Positions 32,449-40,831 of a stretch of DNA of 64,000 bases are shown one piece after another. Within the stretch, counting starts at the first letter, position 1; every line of letters starts with the position of its first letter. Below the pieces are notes generated by a model. That model saw only the letters and a program-made list of their open reading frames with translations. It had not been told where the DNA came from and did no database searches. The DNA is from Limivicinus sp963617275 (GTDB taxonomy: Bacteria > Bacillota > Clostridia > Oscillospirales > Oscillospiraceae): assembly GCA_963617275.1 (NCBI GenBank), contig CAVENX010000020.1:62001-126000 (forward strand), given 5' to 3'. The translations under genes were made by a program, and so were the position numbers.

Positions 32449-33428
32449 CAGCCTAAAGCCTCCCTAAGGTTGTCCGCGTTCACATTCATAAGATCAAGAT
32501 ATGTTACACCGGAGGCGAACTCTTTCGCACTTATATTCTGGCATGAGTAGAAGACCAGCTTTTTGCAGCCCGTGTCCTCGCATATGATATCAGCCATTTT
32601 TTCATTTGAAAACTCTATATAAAACACAGCAGATATATTATATTCACGTACTTTGTCAATAAGGAAAGCGACCGTTTTTGCAGAAGGTTCGGTATCCTCG
32701 GCACATCCCGGAAAAGCAGCGTAGTAGTCAAGCCCATATTCCTCAACAAAATACCTAACCGGAAATCTATCGGCAAATATCACAGTTCTGCATGATGCAT
32801 TTTCAACGATCGTGCGTATCCTGCCGTCAAGCTCATTCAGCTTTGAGATGAATCTGCCGCTGTTTTTTATATAAGCGGCCGTATTGCCCTTATCCGCAGC
32901 GCATGCGGCGCGGCATATTTCGCTGCATATCAGTGCCGCATTTACTGGCGAGGACCATACATGCTCGTCAAACTCCTTTTCGTGCCGGCTTTCTTTATCG
33001 TGCCCGTGCTCCCCGTCTTCATGAGCATGAACATGTCCGGCCTCCTGCATGCCCTCTTTGGTCTCCTCCTCAACGGTTTCAACGCAGTCCATCATCCGTA
33101 CCGTGGGTATTTCCCTGTCGATGCCGCCGAGAATTTCCTCAAGCCACGCCTCGCTCTCACCGCCGTTGCATATAAGCAGATCACAGCCTTGGATCCTGAT
33201 AACATCCTGCGGCGTAGGCTCAAAACCGTGTATTTCGGTTCCAGGAGGGATAAGTAAGGTAATATTGGCATATTCCCCAGCAATCTCCCGTGCAAAATCA
33301 TAGGCCGGAAAAACGGTTGCAACGATATTGAGCCCGTCCTTGCTTGAAAGCGGGCTTTCCTTTGCGCATCCTGCAATGGAAAAGGTGAGGAAAAATATAA
33401 GGAAAAAAGCAAAAAATCTTTTAGACAT
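32448..33428 (-). CDS. znuA: zinc-binding lipoprotein of the metal ABC transporter
   Basis: The extracellular binding protein, 326 residues. A lipoprotein signal ends at SIAGC (Cys about residue 21). The family motif with a metal His is GTEIHGFEPTP. A His/Asp/Glu-rich loop follows (about 130-155, with HVHAHEDGEHGHDK), then DEHVWSSP and a final Asp region. The His-rich loop is typical of zinc rather than manganese proteins. ATG 33428 is preferred over the ATG just before it for spacing to GGAGA. No nearby Zur gene is seen. Confidence 0.9.
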   Translation of the reverse strand: MSKRFFAFFLIFFLTFSIAGCAKESPLSSKDGLNIVATVFPAYDFAREIAGEYANITLLIPPGTEIHGFEPTPQDVIRIQGCDLLICNGGESEAWLEEILGGIDREIPTVRMMDCVETVEEETKEGMQEAGHVHAHEDGEHGHDKESRHEKEFDEHVWSSPVNAALICSEICRAACAADKGNTAAYIKNSGRFISKLNELDGRIRTIVENASCRTVIFADRFPVRYFVEEYGLDYYAAFPGCAEDTEPSAKTVAFLIDKVREYNISAVFYIEFSNEKMADIICEDTGCKKLVFYSCQNISAKEFASGVTYLDLMNVNADNLREALG

Positions 33429-33502
33429 CATTTCTCCGTATCAAGCTTAATCATATAACGTATAATCGGTGTTCAACTACAAGCGGACAGAAAGCTCATG
33501 CT

Positions 33503-33537
33503 AAAAAAGAGATTCCCGGCAGACTTTTCCGGGAACC
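33503..33537 (-). terminator. terminator after the DUF1002 gene
   Basis: On the minus strand GGTTCCCGG pairs with CCGGGAATC and runs into TCTTTTTT. It lies just past the DUF1002 stop. Confidence 0.75.
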
Positions 33538-33541
33538 TGCT

Positions 33542-34420
33542 TTATCCGAAATTGTTGAGTATCGATTGCATTTTTTCAAAAAAGCCCTGAACCGATACAA
33601 TTAAATTTTTCAGCGTCTGAACAAAGCCGACAACCTGATCCTTTGCATCGGATACCTTATTCAGCGTTCCCTGTACATCTGTAACTTTATCCTTGAGCGA
33701 GACCGGGTCAAGCTTTTCCAAGGTGCGGCAGAGTGAAACAAGCTGGCCAATCTGTGTTTCCGTGAGTGAGACACGGTAATGCGATGCAACGGCGGTGATT
33801 GCGCTTCTCAATTCCGCATCGGACATTTTCTGTGTCTCGCTGAGCATCTGCTTCAATTCCTGCACTATCGACGATGAATCGGAACTGCCTATATCCTTTG
33901 CAAGCTCTCCGGTAACAGTAAGCTCCTGCGTACCGGCGTCCTTAGCCTGACTATTAAGCGCCTGCCCGGTAATATCCTCGTACGCCTTATATACGCCGGC
34001 GAGGGCGGCTGTCCCGCTTACGGGAAAAGGCGCCGCAACAATTATCCTGGCATCGGTTATGCCGGCGGTCGCAAGCGCATTTGCATACATGTCCCCGGTG
34101 CACCATGTAATATTGCTCGTTGTGACGTTCATCCCGGTTCCCTGCGCAAGCAGCTCCACATACACACAGGATATTGAGCGTGTCCCTATCACGGATGAGG
34201 CGACATAGCCCTCAAGGTACTGCCGCTCCTCCGCATTGGTAAGCTTAAGCTCTATGACGCTCCCCTGCGGCACACCGAAAGCCTGATACATAAGCAGCGT
34301 CTGTTCGCTCGTAAGATCCGCCCCTATGACCGCCCTGCTTGAAATATTATCCGCCGCCGCGCTGATAGACATACAGAAAATCGCCGCCATGCATAGGATA
34401 AAAGAAATTATTTTTCTCAT
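33542..34420 (-). CDS. DUF1002 secreted protein (YpuA-like)
   Basis: A 292-residue secreted protein of unknown function. A signal peptide (about 1-23, ending SAAADN) precedes a DUF1002 domain, recognisable from the VIGADLTSEQTLLMYQAFGV start and the DARIIVAAPFPVSGTAALAG segment. The C-terminal part (about 190-292) is helical and amphipathic, with a repeated KDKVTDVQGTLNKV-like pattern. ATG 34420 has a GTGAGG site somewhat far upstream (13 bases). The gene stands alone between the zinc operon and a sugar transferase gene. Confidence 0.82.
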   Translation of the reverse strand: MRKIISFILCMAAIFCMSISAAADNISSRAVIGADLTSEQTLLMYQAFGVPQGSVIELKLTNAEERQYLEGYVASSVIGTRSISCVYVELLAQGTGMNVTTSNITWCTGDMYANALATAGITDARIIVAAPFPVSGTAALAGVYKAYEDITGQALNSQAKDAGTQELTVTGELAKDIGSSDSSSIVQELKQMLSETQKMSDAELRSAITAVASHYRVSLTETQIGQLVSLCRTLEKLDPVSLKDKVTDVQGTLNKVSDAKDQVVGFVQTLKNLIVSVQGFFEKMQSILNNFG

Positions 34421-34537
34421 CTATAAAAAATACCCTCACTCTTCTTGGATGTATCAATAAACAGATATATTTTTCTAATAAGTTAACATAACACATTTCC
34501 GGCAAAAAATAAAGTATTTTTATAAATAAATTGGAAA

Positions 34538-35164
34538 TCAATCCGCTGCTTTTTCATTATTCAGTTTTTTCAGCTCTCCTGTTCCGCCTTCAACAACGCC
34601 GTCGCTTTTCAAAACTTTTCCGATTGTTCCGAAAAAGCACCGGCAGTCAAACAGGAACGACAGTTTTTCTACGTATTCACCGTCAAGCCGTGCTTTGACA
34701 GGGATTTCAAGCTCATCCCTGCCGTTGATCTGCGCCCATCCCGTAAGGCCGGGTTTAACGTCATTCGCCCCGTACTTGTCCCTTTCCGCGACCAGATCAT
34801 CCTGATTCCAGAGAGCGGGACGCGGTCCGATAACGGACATATCTCCGATAAAAATATTGAACAGCTGAGGCAGCTCGTCAATACTGAGCCTCCTGAGTGT
34901 TTTTCCGCATTTAAGAAGATACTGCTCGGGATTTTCCAGCAGGTGCGTCGGAACGTCATGCGGAGTGGACATTTTCATAGAGCGGAATTTATAAAGCTTG
35001 AAAAACTTTTTATGCAGTCCGACCCTTTTCTGCGTGAACATAGCCGGTCCCGGATCTTCTGTTTTTATAACAAGTGAAATTATTCCCATTGGTATGAGCA
35101 GCACAATGATCCCCGCGGCAGACAAAATAATATCCAGAAATCTCTTTATAAACCGTTTATACAT
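34538..35164 (-). CDS. polyprenyl-phosphate sugar-1-phosphate transferase
   Basis: The initiating transferase for a surface polysaccharide or glycan. It moves a sugar-1-phosphate to a lipid carrier. The 208 residues have one N-terminal membrane segment (about 12-33), then the conserved KLYKFRSM, SIDELPQLFNI, DMSVIGPRP and GLTGWAQINGRDE motifs. It is the short PglC/WcaJ-core form. No other glycan-synthesis genes are nearby, so the product made is unknown. Confidence 0.9.
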   Translation of the reverse strand: MYKRFIKRFLDIILSAAGIIVLLIPMGIISLVIKTEDPGPAMFTQKRVGLHKKFFKLYKFRSMKMSTPHDVPTHLLENPEQYLLKCGKTLRRLSIDELPQLFNIFIGDMSVIGPRPALWNQDDLVAERDKYGANDVKPGLTGWAQINGRDELEIPVKARLDGEYVEKLSFLFDCRCFFGTIGKVLKSDGVVEGGTGELKKLNNEKAAD

Positions 35165-35335
35165 ATTAACTCCTGCGGTATTTTTTAAGACAGCAGTGCA
35201 AAGCGCGGCAAAACGGCATATGCAGCCGTATTATGCACCGCTGCCGTATATTTTACCACAGGAGTTTTTTATTTACAAGAATGTAATGCTTTTCACAGAG
35301 CATACCTGAAAGTCAGACCGTTTGCCGGCAGCATT

Positions 35336-36103
35336 TCAGGCGGGGCACTGTTTCCCTGTGTGGTCTATTATGTAGTTGCCCTCGAGCAATATCTGCGATA
35401 TGGGTACAATGGTATATCCATCATTTTGGAGCGCACCAAGGATCCCCGGAAGAGCTTCGGGGGTATGCTTTGCTGCGTTATGGAAAAGCACGATGCTTCC
35501 CGGCTGGATCTTTTTCAGCACTCTGCTCTGTATCTCCCGCGCTGAGAGGTCTTTCCAATCGAGGCTGTCAACACTCCACTGTATTGCCGTCATACCCATT
35601 GATTTTACCGCCTCGATAACATGGTCGTCATATTCTCCGTATGGGCATCTGAAAAGCGTCGGCTTTACGCCTGTCTGTGCCATGATAAGCTCATTGCAGG
35701 CTTCTATGTCCGATACGATTTCCCTTTCGCCGAGCTTTGAAAAATGTGCGTGGCTTGAGGAATGGTTCATCACCTCGTGCCCCGCCTCCGCAAGCTGTTT
35801 TACGGATTCGGGGTATTTCTTGACCCAATCCCCAACTACGAAAAATGTTGTTTTCACACCGTATTTATCAAGGATATCTATGAGTGTTTTTGTGTCCTCA
35901 TTGCCCCATGCCGCATCAAAGCTTATAGCGACCACCTTATCCTCGCGCTGTACACTGTAAACCGGCAGACTTCTGTTTACCGCCGAGACGCCTATTATCT
36001 TCGGATTATTTACCAGACCGAAGATGACAACGATTATCAATATCAATCCAATAGCAGAGAGCAATTTTCTGCTGCGTTTCAACAATCTTCTGAAATCTAT
36101 CAA
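35336..36103 (-). CDS. polysaccharide deacetylase, PdaB-like
   Basis: A membrane-anchored CE4 deacetylase-like protein of 255 residues. One membrane segment (about 13-35) is followed by the NodB fold: SFDAAWGNED in place of the classical TFDDG, HSSSHAHF with metal His residues, RCPYGEYD, and LFHNAAKHTPEALP near the end. The Ala-Trp variant of the first motif is the form seen in the spore protein PdaB (where it reads TFDISWGDE). The start is TTG 36103 with AGGAG eight bases before; a GTG at 36112 overlaps the binding site. A sigma-E-like promoter precedes it. Confidence 0.82.
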   Translation of the reverse strand: MIDFRRLLKRSRKLLSAIGLILIIVVIFGLVNNPKIIGVSAVNRSLPVYSVQREDKVVAISFDAAWGNEDTKTLIDILDKYGVKTTFFVVGDWVKKYPESVKQLAEAGHEVMNHSSSHAHFSKLGEREIVSDIEACNELIMAQTGVKPTLFRCPYGEYDDHVIEAVKSMGMTAIQWSVDSLDWKDLSAREIQSRVLKKIQPGSIVLFHNAAKHTPEALPGILGALQNDGYTIVPISQILLEGNYIIDHTGKQCPA

Positions 36104-36124
36104 ACCGATCACTCCTTTTGATAG

Positions 36125-36154
36125 ATTCTATGCCGCCTTGTGCAAATAAAATAC
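36125..36154 (-). promoter_or_regulatory. possible sigma-E promoter of the pdaB-like gene
   Basis: On the minus strand, GTATTTT (36148-36154), a 15-base spacer and CATAGAAT (36125-36132). The -10 is close to the sigma-E pattern; the -35 matches five of seven positions. Confidence 0.4.
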
Positions 36155-36260
36155 CGAAGGGCAATTGATATGCGGTATTTATGCCATTTTCCGACTGCTT
36201 AAATTTCTTTTCGGCTTGCTTTATTGTTTTTGTACATTCTCCGAAAGGCTGAGAATAATG

Positions 36261-36301
36261 AAAAAATGTAAGCCCGGCAAGTCGTGCTGCTTACCGGACT
36301 T
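36261..36301 (-). terminator. terminator of the orphan secreted-protein gene
   Basis: On the minus strand AAGTCCGGTAAG pairs with CTTGCCGGGCTT, followed by a T-run. It lies between the secreted-protein gene and the pdaB-like gene. Confidence 0.7.
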
Positions 36302-36318
36302 GGTTTTATGCACTTTTT

Positions 36319-37044
36319 TTATCCGACCATATGGGCATATCCAAAAGAAAAGTGATTGGTGCCGGGGAAGACAACGCCTTCGATGAACATCGGGACCCCC
36401 TCCTGATCGCCGTCAAAATAGACCGTGATGAAAGGCTCGTCCATCAGATCTTTGATAAGCGTATCGCCTGCGGGCGCTTCGGTATCATAGCCGTAATCCG
36501 CATATTTTGTGCCGCTTATCGTATATCCGCCAAAACCCCAATAGTCATTGAGCAATGTGCAGTATTCATCCAGCGTCATGTCTTCACGCATGATTCTGTC
36601 AAAGCTGTCATAATAATATTTAGCGCCATTTCCCATATCCAGCGGCTCCCGGTCAAGCTTTTCATCACTGTCCTGCGCAGCTATATCGATTGAGCATCTT
36701 AAAGCTTTCCCGGTTTCCTTGTCTATGTTGATAGAAACCCAGTTTCCCTCTTCCGTAGGGCAATTTACATAGTAGCAATCCGGAATTATTCTGTCAAAAA
36801 AGCCGATACGCTCCTCGTCTATGGTGACAACATCGTTTTCTCTGGCTGCAATAGTGTGGTGGATGCTCAGCATTCCAAGCTCATACAGCTCGTCAAGAGC
36901 ATTTTGGGCACTGTCGAGAGCTGCCTTCCTGTCGGCGTCGTTCAGCTCGACCTCCACCGCCGCAGAGGCAGATGCCCCACAAAGTGAAAAAACAAGTATT
37001 GCGCTCAGCAATAAAATAATATGCCTGCTATATTTCCCTTTCAT
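36319..37044 (-). CDS. secreted protein of unknown family
   Basis: A 241-residue exported protein that I do not recognise. A signal peptide (about 1-30, with hydrophobic HIILLLSAILVFSLCGASASA) precedes an acidic domain. That domain has a helical start (DRKAALDSAQNALDELYELGM) and a mixed strand region holding WVSINIDKETGK, a peptidase-propeptide (PepSY)-like turn. The latter is only a resemblance. ATG 37044 follows AAAGGAAC; the frame is open to 37116 without a site. No neighbour suggests its role. Confidence 0.6.
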   Translation of the reverse strand: MKGKYSRHIILLLSAILVFSLCGASASAAVEVELNDADRKAALDSAQNALDELYELGMLSIHHTIAARENDVVTIDEERIGFFDRIIPDCYYVNCPTEEGNWVSINIDKETGKALRCSIDIAAQDSDEKLDREPLDMGNGAKYYYDSFDRIMREDMTLDEYCTLLNDYWGFGGYTISGTKYADYGYDTEAPAGDTLIKDLMDEPFITVYFDGDQEGVPMFIEGVVFPGTNHFSFGYAHMVG

Positions 37045-37155
37045 TACGTCAGTTCCTTTCGTGATATATTTTGCCGGATATATATTTATGACGGCCAATA
37101 TACCTATTTGTTCCATAAAAAGATATGTCGGCGTATTCGAGCCGACATATCTTTT

Positions 37156-37992
37156 TTAGCTTATATTAAGGCATTTTTTCAGCGGGAGAATAGTGGGAAT
37201 ATAGTACAGAGCCGAGATAACGGCAAAATAAAGTCCCGCTGCGAAGAACATAATATGAGGAACCATAGCGTATTCTCGCTGCAATGTCATTCCGTCTACC
37301 CATGTATCAAGCATATTTGACAGCGGCTCCAGAAGATTGTATCTGAAAAGCTGCATTGCAATGAAGAACAGCCATGTCACGGCAATTTCAAGCGCTACAT
37401 AGAAGCAAATGCTGAGAAGAGTCCTGTGATTTGAAAAGCTGTGCCCAAGAGCCATAGCGCCATAAAAATGCAGACATACCGAGCATGAGACCAGAAACAG
37501 GCAGAGCACACCCTCAATTGTATACAGAACGATATTCCATCCGCCGACAAGCGCTACTATGTCGTTCACAAAAAGTCTGACGCTTGAAAAATCCGGGCCT
37601 GCATAGCTCACCATGACAACTATGAACATAAAAATCGCGCTTGCGGCAGCGGCGACAACAAACCAGACGAACGAAACAATGAGCTTGGACCAGATAAGAG
37701 CGTGCGTGCTTACCGGAAGAGTAAACATAAGGTAGCCCTCATCCTGAAGCAGATTGCTGTAAAACCGTCGTATCATTATAATAAATGAGGTTATGCAAAT
37801 TGCCGCGACCGCCATGAAGAACAGCCCCACAAATATACCGCCGAGGAATTTGAAAATGCCCTCAAAGCTTTCTTTATCAAAGCCTGCGATTACCAGCCCT
37901 GCAATGGGCGAAAGCACGAGAACCGCGCCCAGCATAGGGAGCATTATTCTCCCCGTTGCCCTGAATTCGTGCTTGATCAATTTTCCCAGCAT
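37156..37992 (-). CDS. ABC-2 type transporter permease of a YtrA-controlled operon
   Basis: A 278-residue membrane protein with six predicted segments. It is the permease partner of the adjacent ATPase, which overlaps it by 16 bases. The start MLGKLIKHEFRATGR is typical of ABC-2 permeases, as is the middle FYSNLLQDEGYLMFTLPVS motif. In Firmicutes such GntR-ATPase-permease sets respond to cell-wall-active peptides or antibiotics. The substrate here is not known. Confidence 0.8.
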   Translation of the reverse strand: MLGKLIKHEFRATGRIMLPMLGAVLVLSPIAGLVIAGFDKESFEGIFKFLGGIFVGLFFMAVAAICITSFIIMIRRFYSNLLQDEGYLMFTLPVSTHALIWSKLIVSFVWFVVAAAASAIFMFIVVMVSYAGPDFSSVRLFVNDIVALVGGWNIVLYTIEGVLCLFLVSCSVCLHFYGAMALGHSFSNHRTLLSICFYVALEIAVTWLFFIAMQLFRYNLLEPLSNMLDTWVDGMTLQREYAMVPHIMFFAAGLYFAVISALYYIPTILPLKKCLNIS

Positions 37993-38681
37993 CTGAATAC
38001 CTCCCTGAAATACTCGTCCACACTCTTATTATGCTGTTCCCGTATCTCGTCAACAGATGAGCAGAGAACCATTTTCCCTTCGTTAATAAATATAGCGTCA
38101 TCCAGAATCTTCTCAACATCCGAAATAAGATGCGTAGAGATAACGACGGATGCTTCACTGTCGTAATTTCTTATAATTGTCTCAAGAATATAATCCCTTG
38201 TGGCCGGGTCAACACCGCCGATCGGTTCGTCCAGCAGGTAGAGTTTTGCCCTGCGGCTCATCGTCATTATAAGCTGAACCTTTTCCTTAGTGCCTTTTGA
38301 CATCTGATGAATGGGTATCTTTCTGTCAAGATCAAGCCTTGAAATCATATTCTCTGCTCGTGTGCGGTCAAAATCGGAATAGAAATCTTCAAAAAAGTCC
38401 GCAAGCTTATCAAAGCTCATCCAATCGGGCAGATAATTCCTGTCAGGCAGATAACTTATGATTTTTTTGCTTTCAATACCCGGTTTTTCTCCGTTGATAA
38501 GCACTTCGCCGCCATTCGGCGTCAGAAGTCTGTTTGCAAGCTTTAAGAGCGTTGTCTTTCCGCTCCCGTTCGGCCCTAATAGTCCGACGATTTTTCCGGG
38601 CTCGATTTTTACGCTGAAACCGTCAAGCGCGGTCTTTGCTCCGTACCTCTTGGTAAGGCCGCTGCATTCAAGAATTGCCAT
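37977..38681 (-). CDS. ABC transporter ATPase of the YtrA-controlled operon
   Basis: A 234-residue ATPase with Walker A GPNGSGKTT (about 35-43), a Q-loop region followed by PDRNYLPDWMSF, an ABC signature that is degenerate (MSKGTKEKVQL), Walker B LYLLDEP, and the H-loop VVISTH. The altered signature is usual for the YtrB-like group. It overlaps the GntR gene by 14 bases and the permease by 16, so all three are coupled. Confidence 0.88.
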   Translation of the reverse strand: MAILECSGLTKRYGAKTALDGFSVKIEPGKIVGLLGPNGSGKTTLLKLANRLLTPNGGEVLINGEKPGIESKKIISYLPDRNYLPDWMSFDKLADFFEDFYSDFDRTRAENMISRLDLDRKIPIHQMSKGTKEKVQLIMTMSRRAKLYLLDEPIGGVDPATRDYILETIIRNYDSEASVVISTHLISDVEKILDDAIFINEGKMVLCSSVDEIREQHNKSVDEYFREVFRCWEN

Positions 38682-39045
38682 TGTCTTCTTCTCTCTCCTC
38701 TTTTATCATTTCAATAATTTGCTCTCTACCGAGCCCCAAGTCCGACATGGATTTGAGAAATCCGCTCACAAATTCCTCCGCAAGCTTTTCGCGTGTTTCC
38801 GATATCACATCCATATCCTCCGTAACAAATCTACCGCTGCTTCGTTGGGTAAATACAAGTCCAAGCCGCTCAAGCTCCTGAAAGGCGCGCTGCATGGTAT
38901 TGGGGTTCACGCCGGCCTGAAACGCAATATCCCTGACCGCAGCAAGCTTTTCACCCGGATCAAGCTCCCCCGATGCGATAGCAAGCCTGTACTTATACAC
39001 TATCTGTGTGTATATAGGAAGGTTGCCGTCAAATTGCCAATTCAT
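38668..39045 (-). CDS. GntR-family regulator, YtrA subfamily
   Basis: A 125-residue repressor. The winged helix (about 10-75) contains PIYTQIVYKYRLAIASGEL, the recognition segment GVNPNTMQRAFQELERLGLV and SSGRFVTED, followed by a short helical dimerisation tail rather than a large ligand domain. Short GntR proteins of this kind belong to the YtrA branch and control a linked ABC transporter. Its promoter and binding site overlap a large perfect inverted repeat just upstream, which implies autoregulation. Confidence 0.9.
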   Translation of the reverse strand: MNWQFDGNLPIYTQIVYKYRLAIASGELDPGEKLAAVRDIAFQAGVNPNTMQRAFQELERLGLVFTQRSSGRFVTEDMDVISETREKLAEEFVSGFLKSMSDLGLGREQIIEMIKEEREEDNGNS

Positions 39046-39050
39046 TTTTT

Positions 39051-39110
39051 CACCTCTGTGCTATTGTATTAAGCGACTAATACAATAGCACAGAGGTGAA
39101 AATTTGTCAA
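39051..39110 (-). promoter_or_regulatory. promoter and perfect 21-bp inverted-repeat operator of the GntR/ABC operon
   Basis: Perfect 21-base arms lie at 39051-39071 and 39078-39098 around a 6-base centre, with CTATTGTATTA at the inner end of each arm. On the minus strand TTGACA (39105-39110), a 17-base spacer and TATTGT (39082-39087) form a promoter whose -10 falls inside one arm. The other arm contains the AGAGGTG binding site of the GntR gene. A bound repressor would cover promoter and start. Confidence 0.8.
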
Positions 39111-39299
39111 TATGGAAATTTATATTTTATCTGACGTCTTAATAAAAATTCATATTTTTCTTTATTGTTGCACAGAAATGTGATAAACTTACTTTATAAA
39201 CTGTCAAGGGCTTTTAATCGGCATGAGGGTCTCTTTCAAAAGCGTGTGCTCTTGGCAAACACGGGTATCAATGAACAAGTTATTCAAGGAGCATTTGTC

Positions 39300-40769
39300 A
39301 TGGATGAAAAAAGAATAAAGAAAAATCTTATCATGTTTCCCCTCGGCACGGTCGGGCGCGATATGGTATATCAGCTTTTTACAAGCTATCTGCTGACGTA
39401 TGTATTGTTTACGCGGCAGCTTGATGCGAAAATGCTTGCCGCGATCACGGCGATAATGGTAGGTGCAAGGGTATTCGACGCGCTTAATGATCCGATCATG
39501 GGCAATATAATCGACCGTACCAGAACAAAGTGGGGCAAGTTCAAACCGTGGCTTGTCATCGGCATCGTCACAACCTCGATAGTCGTATACGCCATGTTCA
39601 ATACGAAGCTTACCGGATGGGGCTTTATCTGGTTTTTCGGCATTATGTACTTCTGCTATTCCATTACATATACAATGCATGATATATCCTATTGGGGCAT
39701 GGTGCCATCTCTCGGTACGGATTCACATATACGCGATAAATTCACCTCCCGCACCAACCTCTTTGCCGGTATAGGCGGCACCCTTGCCTCGGTACTCATT
39801 CCGGTTTTCACGGTCGGTGCAACGGCAATAGGCGGCAGCACCGCCTATGCATACGGAAAGGTCGCACTTGTTATTGTCATTCTCGCTCCGCTGTTCCTGT
39901 GCTTTACGATATTCGGTGTGCGTGAAGACAGGTCTTATGAAAAAGAGCCGGTGCCCTCTGTGGGGCTTAAGAAAATAATAGACGTGATCAAAAATAACGA
40001 CCAGCTTATCTGGATCGCGGTTATTTTCCTGCTTCAAGAGGTAGGACAGAACATCTGTCTCAACGGCATCGGGCAGATGTATGTATATTTTGAATACGGA
40101 TATGCGGGCGGCTTCTGGGGGCTGTTTACAATGCTCGGCATGATCCCGACGGCATTCCTTATGATCTTCTACCCGGCAATTGCAAAAAAGACATCCCGTA
40201 AGGATTTTATGAAAAAAATGCTCTATGTTTCTGGGGCGGGATATCTTCTCATGTTCCTTGTTGGTGCTTTTGTCCCATCCGGCAGTGCCAAATTTTATCT
40301 TTTTACAATCGGCTATATGGGTGCAAACTTCGGCTTTTACGCGTACTACCTTATTATGATGATCTCCATCCTTAATACGGTTGAGTACAACGAGTATCTT
40401 CACGGAGAGAGAAACGACGCCATTATTGCTTCCGTGCGTCCTTTTGTCACAAAGCTTGCAAGCGCGCTATGTGTTGCGATAGTCAATCTCAGTTATATAA
40501 TCCTCGGCGTCATGAATTACACGAACCAGATATCATCCCTTGAAAGTGAAGCAAGTTTAGGTGCAATAACTGAGGAAGCAAAGCTTCTGAGTATCGGCGA
40601 TGTGCTTTTGCAGGTACAGGATTTCCAAAAAATCGGAATGCTCCTTTTCATTACCGTTATCCCGTTCATTTTCATGTATGCAAGCTACAAGCTTTATTGC
40701 AGGCATTACAAGCTCGACGAAGAAGAGTTCAAGCGCATCTGCTGCGATATAGAAAACAGGAAAGCATAA
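39300..40769 (+). CDS. GPH-family sugar:cation symporter
   Basis: A 489-residue transporter with 12 predicted membrane segments. The GPH (glycoside-pentoside-hexuronide) signature is clear: ARVFDALNDPIMGNIIDRTR followed by WGKFKPWL. Such proteins bring in glycosides with sodium or protons. The next gene, convergent, is an alpha-galactosidase, and a beta-glucosidase and alpha-glucosidase follow. A galactoside or glucoside is therefore the likely cargo. ATG 39300 has AAGGAG eight bases before it. The frame is open to 39165 without a better site. Confidence 0.88.
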   Translation: MDEKRIKKNLIMFPLGTVGRDMVYQLFTSYLLTYVLFTRQLDAKMLAAITAIMVGARVFDALNDPIMGNIIDRTRTKWGKFKPWLVIGIVTTSIVVYAMFNTKLTGWGFIWFFGIMYFCYSITYTMHDISYWGMVPSLGTDSHIRDKFTSRTNLFAGIGGTLASVLIPVFTVGATAIGGSTAYAYGKVALVIVILAPLFLCFTIFGVREDRSYEKEPVPSVGLKKIIDVIKNNDQLIWIAVIFLLQEVGQNICLNGIGQMYVYFEYGYAGGFWGLFTMLGMIPTAFLMIFYPAIAKKTSRKDFMKKMLYVSGAGYLLMFLVGAFVPSGSAKFYLFTIGYMGANFGFYAYYLIMMISILNTVEYNEYLHGERNDAIIASVRPFVTKLASALCVAIVNLSYIILGVMNYTNQISSLESEASLGAITEEAKLLSIGDVLLQVQDFQKIGMLLFITVIPFIFMYASYKLYCRHYKLDEEEFKRICCDIENRKA

Positions 40770-40774
40770 AAATG

Positions 40775-40815
40775 AGCACCATTCCGAACAGCCGGGGAGC
40801 CGTTCGGAATGGTGC
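40775..40815. terminator. bidirectional terminator
   Basis: GCACCATTCCGAAC (40775-40788) pairs perfectly with GTTCGGAATGGTGC (40802-40815). It separates the convergent symporter and GH36 genes. Confidence 0.85.
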
Positions 40816-40831
40816 TTTTCTATAATAAAAG

